Positions 23,882-33,682 of a DNA stretch of 64,000 nucleotides are shown in pieces (position 1 is the stretch's first letter; every line of letters begins with the position of its first letter). Under the pieces are notes generated by a model. That model saw only the letters and a program-made list of their open reading frames with translations, made no database searches and was not told the DNA's origin. Source of the stretch: Jiella flava. GTDB lineage: Bacteria; Pseudomonadota; Alphaproteobacteria; Rhizobiales; Rhizobiaceae. Location: the NCBI RefSeq assembly GCF_017349315.1, contig NZ_JAFMPP010000003.1, positions 1 to 64,000 on the forward strand, in the 5' to 3' direction. The position numbers were made by a program, and so were the translations under genes.

Positions 23882-25182
23882 CGCTCACGATGGGCAGCGA
23901 GTTCTTTCCGCCATCAAAAATCCTGCCGCTCCAGCAGCGCGCCTGGGCGAAGCAGCGTGTTCACGTCCAGCAAAATTCCGCGTTCTATCGCCAGCTTTGG
24001 GGAGACACGCCGCCGCCGGAAGACCTCCGCGATCTGGCCTCGCTTCCCCTCTCCGACAAGTCCGGTCTGCGTCAGTCGCAGGCCCAATATCCGCCTTTCG
24101 GCAACTATCTGGCAACGCCGCGCTCCCAGGTCGTGCGACTCCACCGCACCTCGGGGACGACCGGACAGGCCATGAACCTCGCGCTTTCGGCCCGTGATTG
24201 CATGGTGACGGAGGCCGTTGGCGGCAGAAGTCAGAGCGCTGCCGGACTGACGCCGGACCACACCGTCGTTCACTGCCTCAATTATCAGATGTGGATGGGA
24301 GGGCTGACGGACCACATGACGCTGGAGCAGACCGGGGCCCTTGTGGTGCCGTTCGGCGTCGGGGGGACGGAACTGCTCATCCGAACCATCATGGAGGTGG
24401 GGATCGACGCGATCTCCTGCACGCCGTCCTATCCGGCGGTTCTGGAGCGGGTGCTGGAGGAAAAATTTCCGGGCGTTGCACCCCGAGATCTCGGCCTGAA
24501 GCTTGGATTGTTCGGTGGCGAGCCGGGGCTCGACGATCCGGCGCTGCGCAACCGGCTGCGCGAGACCTGGGGCATGGAAGCCCGGAACGCGAATTATGGC
24601 GTTTCCGACGTGCTCTCCAATTTCGCTGCCCAGTGCGACGATGATACCCGGCTGCATTACCTGGCGAGCGACGTGCTTTATCCGGAACTCATCGATCCGG
24701 ATTCGACTGCCGCCGTTCCGCTTGCGGCCAGTCAGCGCGGCGAACTGGTGCTCACGCATCTCGATCGCGAGTGCCAGCCGCTCGTTCGTTTCCGCACCGG
24801 CGACATTATCGAGATCGACGAAACCGAGCCCTGCCGCTGTGGCCGGCATGGCTTCCGCTTCCGGGTGGTCGGGCGCAGCGACGACATGATCGTCGTGCGC
24901 GGGCTCAACATGTTCCCCACCATGGTGGCTGCCGTTCTGGCTGCCAATCCCGCGCTTTCGGGCGACTATCGGATCTATCTCGATAATCCGCCCCCTTATG
25001 ACGTCTTGCCGCTGACCTGCGAAGCGGCCCGTGGACAGACGCTCGACGACGGCCTCGCCAGACGTGTCGAAGCCGATCTGAAGAAGAACCTGGGTGCGAC
25101 CGCGCGTGTCATCTTGGTGGCTCACGGCACATTCCCTGTCACCGAAGGCAAGACCAAACGCGTCGTCAAGAGATATTCATGA
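23878..25182 (+). CDS. Phenylacetate-CoA ligase-like AMP-forming ligase
   Basis: 434 residues, ATG overlapping the tetR stop. It is the PaaK branch of adenylate-forming ligases: HRTSGTTGQAMNLALS (phosphate-binding loop), AISCTPSYPAVLERVLEEKF, GLFGGEPGLDDPALRNRLRE, RFRTGDIIEIDE with a CRCGRHG metal-type loop, and C-terminal GRSDDMIVVRGLNMFP. It should activate a carboxylic acid to its CoA thioester with ATP. No other paa gene is near. Its place before an importer and a carboxylation branch suggests it activates the acid brought in by that importer; the acid is not known. Confidence 0.88.
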   Translation: MTLTMGSEFFPPSKILPLQQRAWAKQRVHVQQNSAFYRQLWGDTPPPEDLRDLASLPLSDKSGLRQSQAQYPPFGNYLATPRSQVVRLHRTSGTTGQAMNLALSARDCMVTEAVGGRSQSAAGLTPDHTVVHCLNYQMWMGGLTDHMTLEQTGALVVPFGVGGTELLIRTIMEVGIDAISCTPSYPAVLERVLEEKFPGVAPRDLGLKLGLFGGEPGLDDPALRNRLRETWGMEARNANYGVSDVLSNFAAQCDDDTRLHYLASDVLYPELIDPDSTAAVPLAASQRGELVLTHLDRECQPLVRFRTGDIIEIDETEPCRCGRHGFRFRVVGRSDDMIVVRGLNMFPTMVAAVLAANPALSGDYRIYLDNPPPYDVLPLTCEAARGQTLDDGLARRVEADLKKNLGATARVILVAHGTFPVTEGKTKRVVKRYS

Positions 25183-25943
25183 CATCCTTTACCTATGCTG
25201 CGATCTTAAGTACACTCGATGCCAACGGCGTGCGCACCATCGCCCTCAATCGCCCCGGCAGCCTCAATGCCATGAATCGGACGCTGATCGACGATGTCGC
25301 GCGGGCATTCGACGATGCCAACGGCTGTCCCGAGACCAAGATCATCGTCTTCACCGGCGAAGGCCGGGCCTTCTGCGCCGGCGACGACCGGCGTGAGCAT
25401 GTTCATCCGGAAACCGAGGCGCAAGCGCGCGACCTCGTCGAAGCCATTCAGGCCGCCACCCGTGCCATCACTTTCGGCGCCAAGCCGGTCGTCGGCGCGA
25501 TCAACGGCTGGGCCGTCGGCGGGGGTTTCGAATGGGCGATCAATTGCGATTTCTCGATCTGGGGCGAAAGCGCGCGCGCGTTCTTCCCGGAGATGAGCCT
25601 CGGCATCTTCGTCACCGGCGCGGTCACGTCGCTTCTGCCGGCGCTGGTCGGTCTCCAGAAAGCCCGCGAAATGCTCTATTTCGGTGAGCGATATTCGGCT
25701 CAAGCGCTTCTCGAGATGGGCCTTGCATGGCGCGTCGTGCCGGATGCCGAATTGCGCGACACGGCGCTGGAGGTCGCGGGCCGACTGGCCGCGTTGCCGC
25801 AGGATGCCATCCGCCGGATGAAACGCGCGCTCAACGCGTCCGCCGTCTGCGATATCGAACGGGCTTTACGAGAAGAAACCGACGCCACGATCGCCGGCTT
25901 TCTCGACCCCGAGACGTCGCGACGAATCCTGGCATTCCAATAG
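25179..25943 (+). CDS. Enoyl-CoA hydratase/isomerase family protein
   Basis: 254 residues, ATGA overlap with the ligase gene. Crotonase fold: ALNRPGSLNAMNRTLIDDVA, GEGRAFCAGDDRRE (oxyanion hole 1) and VGAINGWAVGGGFEWAINCD (oxyanion hole 2). The residue position that carries the second catalytic glutamate has PEMSLGIF. The exact reaction (hydratase, isomerase or thioesterase) is not predictable. It probably acts on the CoA ester made by the ligase before the carboxylation steps further down the operon. Confidence 0.85.
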   Translation: MTSFTYAAILSTLDANGVRTIALNRPGSLNAMNRTLIDDVARAFDDANGCPETKIIVFTGEGRAFCAGDDRREHVHPETEAQARDLVEAIQAATRAITFGAKPVVGAINGWAVGGGFEWAINCDFSIWGESARAFFPEMSLGIFVTGAVTSLLPALVGLQKAREMLYFGERYSAQALLEMGLAWRVVPDAELRDTALEVAGRLAALPQDAIRRMKRALNASAVCDIERALREETDATIAGFLDPETSRRILAFQ

Positions 25944-26030
25944 TTTGAGGATCCCTGTCGCCGGGAACGGGGATCTGAGCATGCGCAGACTTTTTGTGGA
26001 CCGGCACACGAAGAGAGCAAGGGGAACAGG

Positions 26031-27233
26031 ATGAGACATCGCTTGAGCAAACTCGCCGCCATTGCGCTTGCAACCAGCACAATGGTCGCCGTCGGAGCGG
26101 CGCATGCCGAAGACATCAAACTGGGCATTCTTTTCGGCTTTACCGGACCACTTGAGTCGATCACGCCACCGATGGCGCGGTCGGCGGAGATGGCGATCAA
26201 AGAAGTGAGCGATTCCGGCGCTCTTCTCGACGGCTCGACCGTGACGCCGGTGCGGGCCGATTCCACCTGCGGTGACGCGGCGGCGGCAACCGCCGCCGCG
26301 CAGCGCCTTGTCACGGCTGATCATGTCAACGCCATTATCGGTGCCGATTGCTCGGGCGCGTCTGCCGCCGTCCTGCAGGCCGTGGCCCGTCCCAACGGGA
26401 TCGTGATGGTCTCCCCTTCCGCCACCTCGCCGGCCCTATCGACCGCTCCGGACGATGGCCTGTTCTTCCGCACCGCACCGTCCGATGCTCGCCAGGGCGT
26501 CGTCATGGCTGACGTCTTGATGAAAGCGGGCTTGAAGAGCGTCGCGGTGTCCTATTCCAACAGCGACTACGGCAAGGGTTTGGATGAGGCCTTCGAACCC
26601 GCATTCAAAGCCGCCGGTGGGACAATCACGATTTCCGCGCCGCACGAAGACGGCAAGGCGGACTATTCCGCCGATGTCGGCGCGCTGGCTTCGGCCGGGG
26701 GCGACGCGCTTGTGGTGATTGGCTATGTCGACCAGGGCGGCAAAGGCATCATCCAGGCGGCCACCGATTCCGGCGCCTTTTCCAAATTCATTCTATCCGA
26801 TGGCATGTATGGCAACAGCCTGATCAAGGCGATCGGTGCCCCGCTCGAAGGGAGTATCGGCATTATCCCGGGCGCCGAAGGCGAGGGGCACACCAAGTTC
26901 CTGACAATGGCGAAGGCAGCCGGTGTCGACGGCACCAGCTCCTATACCGGCGAATCCTACGATGCAGCCGCGCTGATCATGCTGGCGATGGAGGCTGCGA
27001 AATCCTCCAAATCGGCAGACTTCAAGGGCAAGATTATGCAAGTCGCAAACGGGCCGGGTGAAAAGATCCTGCCGGGCGAACTTGCCAAGGGCTTGAAGCT
27101 TTTGTCCGAGGGCAAGCCGATCGACTACGAGGGTGCGACAGCGGTGAAGCTGATCGGACCGGGCGAGGCATCGGGATCTTATCGCATCTACACTATCAAA
27201 GGTGGCACGCAGGTCACCGATTACTACGAATAA
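26031..27233 (+). CDS. Branched-chain amino acid-type ABC transporter substrate-binding protein
   Basis: 400 residues with a signal peptide ending VGAAHAED. It has the Leu/Ile/Val-binding fold (periplasmic binding protein type 1): LGILFGFTGPLESITPPMAR, SAEMAIKEVSDSG, ADHVNAIIGADCSGASAAVL, and YSNSDYGKGLDEAFEPAFKA in lobe 2. Homologues bind amino acids but also aromatic and aliphatic acids and urea. The neighbours suggest an organic acid. It is the first of five consecutive importer genes. Confidence 0.9.
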   Translation: MRHRLSKLAAIALATSTMVAVGAAHAEDIKLGILFGFTGPLESITPPMARSAEMAIKEVSDSGALLDGSTVTPVRADSTCGDAAAATAAAQRLVTADHVNAIIGADCSGASAAVLQAVARPNGIVMVSPSATSPALSTAPDDGLFFRTAPSDARQGVVMADVLMKAGLKSVAVSYSNSDYGKGLDEAFEPAFKAAGGTITISAPHEDGKADYSADVGALASAGGDALVVIGYVDQGGKGIIQAATDSGAFSKFILSDGMYGNSLIKAIGAPLEGSIGIIPGAEGEGHTKFLTMAKAAGVDGTSSYTGESYDAAALIMLAMEAAKSSKSADFKGKIMQVANGPGEKILPGELAKGLKLLSEGKPIDYEGATAVKLIGPGEASGSYRIYTIKGGTQVTDYYE

Positions 27234-27257
27234 GACCCTTTGCCATCCCGCCGATGA

Positions 27258-27296
27258 AGCGCAGCGGCCCAGATCGCTCTGGGCCGCGAAAGCGCT
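27258..27296 (+). other. Intercistronic hairpin between binding protein and ATPase genes
   Basis: A perfect 10-bp stem GCGGCCCAGA (27264-27273) / TCTGGGCCGC (27278-27287) with a TCGC loop, extended by outer arms AGCGC/GCGCT. It begins 24 bases after the binding protein stop. Such hairpins can protect the upstream message and lower read-through, giving more binding protein than membrane complex. Confidence 0.6.
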
Positions 27297-27344
27297 CTGT
27301 TGCGGATCGATCGCGGCGCCCGCTGCGAAGAAGGATCATTGTTG

Positions 27345-28127
27345 ATGATAGTGGTCGAGGACATCCGCAAGCATTTCGGCGCGTTCCATGCCGTTGACGG
27401 TGCATCGTTTAAGATTGCCACGGGATCGATCACCGGATTGATCGGCCCGAACGGTGCTGGAAAGACGACACTGTTCAATGTCGTCGCCGGGCATCTCAAA
27501 CCCACCTCGGGGCGGGTCATCATGGATGGCGAGGACATCACCGGCCTCAGCCCGCACGAGCTCTTCCACAAAGGGCTCTTGAGAACATTTCAACTGGCGC
27601 ATGAATTCGGATCGATGTCCGTGCGCGAAAACCTGATGATGGTCCCGTCCGGCCAGATCGGTGAAAGTCTTTGGAGCACCTGGACACGCCGCCGCGAGAT
27701 CGCCGCCAATGAACACGCGCTCGCGGAGAAGGCGGACAAGGTTCTCGATTTTCTGACGATTTCTCATCTCGCGCAAGAAAAGGCGTCCGATATTTCAGGC
27801 GGCCAAAAGAAGCTTTTGGAACTCGGCCGCACCATGATGGTCGACGCGAAGGTCGTCTTTCTGGACGAGGTTGGCGCGGGCGTGAACCGAACGCTGCTCA
27901 ACACGATCGGCGATGCGATCGTCCGCCTCAACAAGACCCGCGGCTATACGTTCTGCGTCATCGAACACGACATGGATTTCATCGCCCGCCTTTGCGATCC
28001 TGTCATTGTCATGGCTGAGGGCAAAGTCCTCGCACAGGGCCCTGCGGACCACATCATGGACAATGAGGCGGTGATCGAAGCCTATCTCGGGACGGGGCTG
28101 AAGAATGCGAAAGGGGCACGGCAATGA
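27345..28127 (+). CDS. ABC transporter ATP-binding protein, LivG type
   Basis: 260 residues from the ATG at 27345, with GAAGAAGGA upstream; an adjacent TTG at 27342 would add one residue. Walker A is GPNGAGKTTL, the signature is ISGGQKKLLELGRTMM, Walker B is VVFLDEVGAGVN, and the switch histidine is in VIEHDMDF. The C-terminal extension (LAQGPADHIMDNEAVIEAYL) is characteristic of LivG. The Walker B/D-loop reads EVGAGVN where EPxAGLN is usual, so proline is replaced. Confidence 0.9.
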   Translation: MIVVEDIRKHFGAFHAVDGASFKIATGSITGLIGPNGAGKTTLFNVVAGHLKPTSGRVIMDGEDITGLSPHELFHKGLLRTFQLAHEFGSMSVRENLMMVPSGQIGESLWSTWTRRREIAANEHALAEKADKVLDFLTISHLAQEKASDISGGQKKLLELGRTMMVDAKVVFLDEVGAGVNRTLLNTIGDAIVRLNKTRGYTFCVIEHDMDFIARLCDPVIVMAEGKVLAQGPADHIMDNEAVIEAYLGTGLKNAKGARQ

Positions 28128-28179
28128 CGCAAGACGATCTTGACGGCGGGCCCGACACCTTGGGGACGCGAGCAGCCTA

Positions 28180-28890
28180 ATGACGGCACCGCTTCTCGTC
28201 GGCGACCAGATGACCGGTGGCTACGGTCACACCACGATCCTGAACGGCTGTTCGATTGCGCTTGCCCAAGGCGAGATCGCCGTCATCGTCGGGCCGAACG
28301 GTGCCGGAAAATCGACGGCGATGAAAGCGCTGTTCGGTATGCTGACATTGCGCTCTGGCTCGGTGCATTTTGAAGGCGAGGATATCACCTCGCTCTCGCC
28401 GGAGGAGCGGGTGTCCTGCGGCATGGCCTTCGTTCCCCAGACCCAGAACATCTTCACCACAATGTCGGTCGAAGAAAATCTCGAGATGGGCGCTTACCGC
28501 CGGCGCGAGGGCCTTGGTGAGACGATGAGCCAGATCTTTTCGCTGTTTCCTGTCCTGAAAGAAAAGCGCAGTCAGAAGGCGGGCGAGCTTTCGGGGGGAC
28601 AACGGCAACAGGTGGCCGTCGGCCGGGCCCTGATGACGCGGCCGAAACTGCTGATGCTCGATGAGCCGACCGCCGGCGTTTCGCCGATCGTCATGGACGA
28701 ATTGTTCGACAGAATCATCGAGGTCGCGCGCAGCGGAATTTCGATTTTGATGGTCGAACAGAATGCGCGCCAGGCGCTGATGATCGCCGATAAGGCCTAT
28801 GTCCTGGTCCAGGGCGCCAATCGTTATACCGACACCGGCCAGGCGCTGCTCGCCGATCCGGAGGTTCGAAAAACGTTCCTCGGAGGCTAG
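28180..28890 (+). CDS. ABC transporter ATP-binding protein, LivF type
   Basis: 236 residues. Walker A is GPNGAGKSTAMKALFG, the Q-loop region is MAFVPQTQNIFTTMSVEENL, the signature is LSGGQRQQVAVGRALM, Walker B is LLMLDEPTAGVSP, and the H-loop position reads VEQNARQ as is normal for LivF. It forms the ATPase heterodimer with the LivG-type subunit. Confidence 0.92.
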   Translation: MTAPLLVGDQMTGGYGHTTILNGCSIALAQGEIAVIVGPNGAGKSTAMKALFGMLTLRSGSVHFEGEDITSLSPEERVSCGMAFVPQTQNIFTTMSVEENLEMGAYRRREGLGETMSQIFSLFPVLKEKRSQKAGELSGGQRQQVAVGRALMTRPKLLMLDEPTAGVSPIVMDELFDRIIEVARSGISILMVEQNARQALMIADKAYVLVQGANRYTDTGQALLADPEVRKTFLGG

Positions 28891-28893
28891 GGC

Positions 28894-29904
28894 ATGGAGA
28901 TTTTGAATGCGGCCGTTGCTCTGTTGAATTACGTGATCATTCCCGCGACCTCCTATGCGGCGCAACTGTCGCTCGGCGCGCTCGGCGTGACACTCGTCTA
29001 CGGCATTTTACGGTTTTCCAACTTCGCGCATGGCGACACGATGGCGTTCGGGACAGCGATCACCATCCTGTTCACATGGCTGCTGCAGTCGTTCGGAATG
29101 ACCGCCGGACCTTTGCCGACGGCACTGATCGCGCTTCCCATCGGCATTGCCGCGACATCGGCATTGCTCCTGCTGACGGATCGCGCGGTTTACCGGTTTC
29201 ACCGCAAGACGAAAGCACCACCGGTGCGATTGGTCATCGTCTCGATGGGGGTCATGTTCGTTATGAACGGACTGACCCGGTTCATCATTGGCGTGAAGGA
29301 GCGCAATTTCGCCGACGGCGATCGATTCATCATCAACGCGGCGCAATTCCGCCATTTGACCGGGCTCCACGAGGGTCTGGCCATCCGCAGCACAACGGCC
29401 ATCACCGTCGTCGTCGCCATCGTCGTCGTCGGACTGCTCTTTTGGTTTCTCAACAACACCTGGACGGGAAAAGCCATGCGGGCGTTTTCCGACAATGAGG
29501 ACCTGTCGCTGCTGTCAGGCGTCAATCCCGAATATGTGGTGAAGGTGACATGGCTGATCGTCGCTGCGCTCGCCACCATTGCCGGCGTGCTCTACGGCTT
29601 GGACAAGGCGTTCAAGCCCTTCACATATTTTCAGATGTTGCTGCCGATTTTCGCAGCCTCCGTGGTGGGTGGACTGGGCAATCCGCTGGGCGCGATCGGC
29701 GGCGGGATCGTCATCGCCTTTTCCGAAGTTTCGCTGACCTATGCTTGGCGGAAAGTCTTCAGCTACCTGTTGCCGGAGCAATTCCTGCCACACGGCATCG
29801 CCCAGCTCGTGTCGATCGACTATAAATACGCGATTTCCTTCATCATTCTCGTTGTGGTCTTGCTGTTCAAGCCGACCGGGCTGTTTAGCGGGAGATCATT
29901 GTGA
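28894..29904 (+). CDS. ABC transporter permease, LivH type
   Basis: 336 residues, 3 bases after the LivF gene. Hydrophobic throughout, with LGALGVTLVYGILRFSNFAH near the N-terminus (family hallmark), MGVMFVMNGLTRFIIGVKER, the coupling segment AMRAFSDNEDLSLLSGVNPE and the final LIVGGLGNPLG-like motif (VVGGLGNPLGAIGGG). Its stop overlaps the GTG start of the LivM gene. Confidence 0.92.
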   Translation: MEILNAAVALLNYVIIPATSYAAQLSLGALGVTLVYGILRFSNFAHGDTMAFGTAITILFTWLLQSFGMTAGPLPTALIALPIGIAATSALLLLTDRAVYRFHRKTKAPPVRLVIVSMGVMFVMNGLTRFIIGVKERNFADGDRFIINAAQFRHLTGLHEGLAIRSTTAITVVVAIVVVGLLFWFLNNTWTGKAMRAFSDNEDLSLLSGVNPEYVVKVTWLIVAALATIAGVLYGLDKAFKPFTYFQMLLPIFAASVVGGLGNPLGAIGGGIVIAFSEVSLTYAWRKVFSYLLPEQFLPHGIAQLVSIDYKYAISFIILVVVLLFKPTGLFSGRSL

Positions 29905-31217
29905 CCCGGCTCAATCGACCACTTATCTATTTTGCCGTCATTGGGCTCCTCTATCTGTCCATCGGCATCTTACAGAGCTGGATGCTCGCGCTGACAGTGC
30001 TCAACGATGCGCTTATCGCCGCGGTCATGGCGCTGGGCGTCAATATGATGTGGGGTTACGCGGGCCTGTTCAACATCGGGATATCGGGCTTCTTTGCGCT
30101 TGGCGGTCTCGCCGTCGTTCTCGTGTCGAATTCGGCGAACCTTGAAGCCTGGAATGCCGGCACGCCTCGCATTTTATTGTCGTTGTTGTGCGGCGGCGCA
30201 TTCGTTTTCGGCGGCGTCGCCGCATATCGCAAACTGCCGTCGGCCTGGTTGCGGGTCGTCGTGATCCTTCTCTTGACGGGTCTCGGGTGGGCGACCTTCG
30301 AATATGTCTACACCCCGGCCGTGGAGGCCGTGGAGGCCGTCAATCCGGCCTCCGCCGGCAATATCGGCGGCATGGGGCTGCCGGTTCCGCTCGCATGGTT
30401 CGTCGGCGCGGGCTTTGCCGCGTTTGCGGCATGGGTGGTCGCGAAGATCGCGCTGGGGCTGCGCTCGGACTATCTGGCGATCGCCACATTGGGGATCGGT
30501 CAGATCATCATCAGCGTGATGAAAAACGAGATCTGGCTCGATCGTGGTGTCAAGGATGTCTACGACCTTCACCGCTGGCCGGTCCCCAAGGAAGTCAATT
30601 TGCAAAATGCGGATTGGTTCATCGCAGCTGCCCATAGCATGGGGATCGACGTTCGAACCGCGTCGGCTCTGTTCGTTGGCATTTGCTTCGCGCTGATTTC
30701 AGCGACCGTCCTGGTCTTCTTGCTCACCCTTGCGGAAACGTCGCTGAATTCGCCATGGGGCCGCATGATGCGCGCTATTCGCGACAACGAAGTCGCCGCC
30801 GAAGCGATGGGCAAGGATGTCAAGAAGCGTCATTTACAGATCTTCGTCCTCGGCTCTGCCGTCGTCGGCATCGGGGGCGCCCTTTATGCCGTGTTCCACG
30901 GGATCTTTTCGCCGCACAGCTATGACGACCCGCTGCGCTACACGTTTTTGATTTGGGCGATGGTGATCCTCGGCGGTTCAGGCAACAATTTTGGCTCGAC
31001 CCTCGGCGCGCTGGTGGTGATGCTGATCTGGATCCAGGCCGAAAGCCTTGGGCCCGCGTTGATGCATCTGATCACGGCCCATCTTTCCGACGGGCCGCTC
31101 AAGTCGCAGTTGATCAATTCCGCCGTGCAGATCCGCCTTCCGCTCGTCGGTATTGTCTTGATCGCGGTTCTAAGGTTCAGCCCGCGCGGTCTCCTTCCCG
31201 AACGCAGCCGAAATTAA
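29901..31217 (+). CDS. ABC transporter permease, LivM type
   Basis: 438 residues from the GTG at 29901 (GTGA overlap). LivM features are GVNMMWGYAGLFNIGISGFF, LRSDYLAIATLGIGQIIISV, the coupling helix MMRAIRDNEVAAEAMGKDVK and GGSGNNFGSTLGALVVML. It is longer than most LivM proteins because of an additional hydrophobic N-terminal half and an insertion around residues 85-150 (YRKLPSAWLRVVVILLLTGL). It pairs with the LivH-type permease. Confidence 0.9.
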   Translation: MTRLNRPLIYFAVIGLLYLSIGILQSWMLALTVLNDALIAAVMALGVNMMWGYAGLFNIGISGFFALGGLAVVLVSNSANLEAWNAGTPRILLSLLCGGAFVFGGVAAYRKLPSAWLRVVVILLLTGLGWATFEYVYTPAVEAVEAVNPASAGNIGGMGLPVPLAWFVGAGFAAFAAWVVAKIALGLRSDYLAIATLGIGQIIISVMKNEIWLDRGVKDVYDLHRWPVPKEVNLQNADWFIAAAHSMGIDVRTASALFVGICFALISATVLVFLLTLAETSLNSPWGRMMRAIRDNEVAAEAMGKDVKKRHLQIFVLGSAVVGIGGALYAVFHGIFSPHSYDDPLRYTFLIWAMVILGGSGNNFGSTLGALVVMLIWIQAESLGPALMHLITAHLSDGPLKSQLINSAVQIRLPLVGIVLIAVLRFSPRGLLPERSRN

Positions 31218-31256
31218 GGGCCACATTCAAGAACAAACGAGGGGAAGGAAAAACCA

Positions 31257-32864
31257 TTGCAGATCCTGGAAACGAAGATCAATGCGCGCTCCACGGAGTT
31301 TCAGGCGAATGCCGCAACGATGACGGCACTCGTTAGCGAGTTGCATGACAAGGCGGCCACGGTGATTGTCGGCGGCAATGAGACCTCCCGTGCCCGCCAC
31401 ACCGCACGCGGCAAACTCCTGCCACGCGACCGGATCGACCATCTGTTGGATCCCGGCTCGCCTTTTCTGGAGATCGGGCAGCTGGCAGCCAACGGCATGT
31501 ATGGCGGTGAAGCCCCCTGCGCCGGTGTCATTGCCGGCATCGGCTGTGTCGAAGGCCGCAAATGCGTCGTGGTCGCCAATGACGCGACGGTGAAGGGCGG
31601 CACCTACTATCCGATGACCGTGAAAAAGCACCTCCGCGCCCAGGAGATCGCCGAGCAGAACTATCTTCCCTGCATCTATCTGGTCGATTCCGGTGGCGGT
31701 TACCTGCCGCGTCAGGACGAGGTGTTCCCGGATCGCGATCATTTCGGGCGAATCTTTTACAATCAGGCCAAGATGTCGGCGAAGGGCATTCCGCAGATTG
31801 CCGTCGTCATGGGCTCATGCACCGCGGGCGGAGCTTACGTTCCGGCGATGAGCGACGAAACGATCATCGTCAGAAACCAGGGGACGATTTTCCTCGGAGG
31901 TCCGCCTTTGGTGAAGGCAGCGACGGGGGAAGTCGTGAGCGCCGAAGATCTCGGCGGCGGCGATGTTCATACACGGCTGTCCGGCGTTGCCGATCACCTG
32001 GCGGAGAACGACGAGCACGCCTTGGTTCTGACCCGGCGCATCGTGGCAAGTTTCCGACCACCGGCAAGCGGCGCCGAAGTGGCAATCTCCGTCGATGAAC
32101 CGCTCTATCCCACCGAAGATATCTACGGCGTGATTCCCGCCGAGACGCGCAAACCTTACGATGTCCGCGAAATCATTGCGCGCCTTGTCGACGGCTCGCG
32201 GTTCGACGAATTCAAGGCGCGTTATGGAACGACGCTGGTGACCGGGTTCGCGACGCTGTTTGGCAACCGGGTCGGCATCGTCGCCAATAACGGCATCCTG
32301 TTCGGCGAGTCGGCACAAAAGGGCGCGCATTTTATCGAACTGTGCGCCCAGCGGGAGATCCCGCTGATTTTCCTGCAGAACATCACCGGCTTCATGGTCG
32401 GTCGCCAGTATGAAAACGATGGGATCGCCAAGCATGGCGCGAAGATGGTGACCGCGGTCGCGACCGCGGCCGTGCCGAAGCTGACCATGGTGATCGGCGG
32501 CAGTTTCGGTGCGGGCAATTACGGCATGTGCGGTCGCGCCTACAGTCCCCGCTTCATGTGGATGTGGCCCAATGCCCGTATCAGCGTGATGGGCGGCGAG
32601 CAGGCAGCTTCGGTCCTGGCGCAGGTCCGGCGGGATAAGATTGAAGCCGAAGGCGGTGATTGGTCCGCCGAGGACGAAGAGTCGTTCAAGGCGCCGATCC
32701 GCGCTCAATACGAAGAACAGGGAAGCCCCTACTACGCCACCGCGCGTCTGTGGGACGACGGCGTGATCGACCCGGCGCAAAGCCGGCGGGTGCTCGGTCT
32801 GTCGCTCGCCGCCGCGCTCAACGCCCCGATCGAGCCGACCCGGTTCGGTCTTTTCCGGATGTGA
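31257..32864 (+). CDS. Acyl-CoA carboxylase carboxyltransferase (beta) subunit, methylcrotonyl-CoA carboxylase type
   Basis: 535 residues from a TTG at 31257, with GGGGAAGGAA upstream. Carboxyltransferase N and C domains are clear: [40 protein letters not shown] (typical of 3-methylcrotonyl-CoA carboxylase), [40 protein letters not shown] and [13 protein letters not shown]. It transfers carboxyl from biotin to the gamma carbon of a 3-methyl-2-enoyl-CoA. The order beta-hydratase-alpha-lyase equals liuBCDE. Geranoyl-CoA carboxylase is the close alternative; sequence by eye cannot exclude it. Confidence 0.88.
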   Translation: MQILETKINARSTEFQANAATMTALVSELHDKAATVIVGGNETSRARHTARGKLLPRDRIDHLLDPGSPFLEIGQLAANGMYGGEAPCAGVIAGIGCVEGRKCVVVANDATVKGGTYYPMTVKKHLRAQEIAEQNYLPCIYLVDSGGGYLPRQDEVFPDRDHFGRIFYNQAKMSAKGIPQIAVVMGSCTAGGAYVPAMSDETIIVRNQGTIFLGGPPLVKAATGEVVSAEDLGGGDVHTRLSGVADHLAENDEHALVLTRRIVASFRPPASGAEVAISVDEPLYPTEDIYGVIPAETRKPYDVREIIARLVDGSRFDEFKARYGTTLVTGFATLFGNRVGIVANNGILFGESAQKGAHFIELCAQREIPLIFLQNITGFMVGRQYENDGIAKHGAKMVTAVATAAVPKLTMVIGGSFGAGNYGMCGRAYSPRFMWMWPNARISVMGGEQAASVLAQVRRDKIEAEGGDWSAEDEESFKAPIRAQYEEQGSPYYATARLWDDGVIDPAQSRRVLGLSLAAALNAPIEPTRFGLFRM

Positions 32865-32872
32865 GGTGTTCC

Positions 32873-33682
32873 ATGACCTCGTCGTCTATCGTTCTTGACC
32901 AAAAGCAGGCGGTGGCCTGGATCTGGATGAACCGGCCAGATCTGCACAACGCCTTCGACGAGACGCTGATTCGGGAACTGACCGAGGCGATCATCGCGCT
33001 CGAAACCGATCATACCGTCCGGGTCATCGTGCTTGCCGGCCATGGCAAGAGCTTTTCCGCCGGTGCCGACCTCAACTGGATGAAGCGGCAAGGGGCATCG
33101 TCCCAAGAGCAAAACATCGCCGATGCAAAGCATTTGGCGCGATTGTTTGCGGTGTTGTCGGATTGCACTAAGCCGACCGTAGCCCGGGTGCAGGGCGCGG
33201 CCATGGGCGGGGGAATGGGCCTGGCCGCGGCCTGCGACATTTGCCTGGCCTCGGATCGGGCGTTTTTTGCCACCTCCGAAGTTCGCCTCGGTCTCATCCC
33301 CAGTGTCATCGGCCCCTATGTCATCCGGGCGATCGGAGCACGGCAGGCTTTTCGCTACTTTCAGACGGGTGAACGCATACCGGCGAAGATTGCCCGCGAC
33401 ATCGGCCTCGTTCACGAGGTGGTGGAGGATGACGGATTGGACACGGCCGTTGCGGCGATAACGGATGCGCTGTTGAGCGGTGGCCCGCAGGCGCAAGCCG
33501 CGGCGAAGGCGCTGATCAGAGACGTCGAAAATCGTTCGCTGACGCCGCAACTGCATGACGACTGCGCCGTCCGGATCGCCGAATTGCGCGCCTCGCCCGA
33601 GGCGCGGGAGGGTTTGACGGCCTTTCTGGAGAAGCGGCGACCAGTCTGGATGGAAAGTACCTCATGTTCACCAAGCTCTTAA
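32873..33682 (+). CDS. Enoyl-CoA hydratase family, probable methylglutaconyl-CoA hydratase
   Basis: 269 residues from the ATG at 32873, 8 bases after the beta subunit. Crotonase fold: VLAGHGKSFSAGADLNWMKR is a strong signature of the LiuC/AtuE group, and VARVQGAAMGGGMGLAAACD and TSEVRLGLIPSVIGPYVI follow. By position it hydrates the 3-methylglutaconyl-CoA (or homologue) formed by the carboxylase. It overlaps the alpha subunit gene by 19 bases. Confidence 0.87.
   Translation: MTSSSIVLDQKQAVAWIWMNRPDLHNAFDETLIRELTEAIIALETDHTVRVIVLAGHGKSFSAGADLNWMKRQGASSQEQNIADAKHLARLFAVLSDCTKPTVARVQGAAMGGGMGLAAACDICLASDRAFFATSEVRLGLIPSVIGPYVIRAIGARQAFRYFQTGERIPAKIARDIGLVHEVVEDDGLDTAVAAITDALLSGGPQAQAAAKALIRDVENRSLTPQLHDDCAVRIAELRASPEAREGLTAFLEKRRPVWMESTSCSPSS

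Noticed and set aside
31257-32864. Propionyl-CoA or acetyl-CoA carboxylase beta subunit
   Set aside because: The phrase around [20 protein letters not shown], the hydratase and lyase neighbours, and the alpha subunit layout all fit the methylcrotonyl/geranoyl type better.
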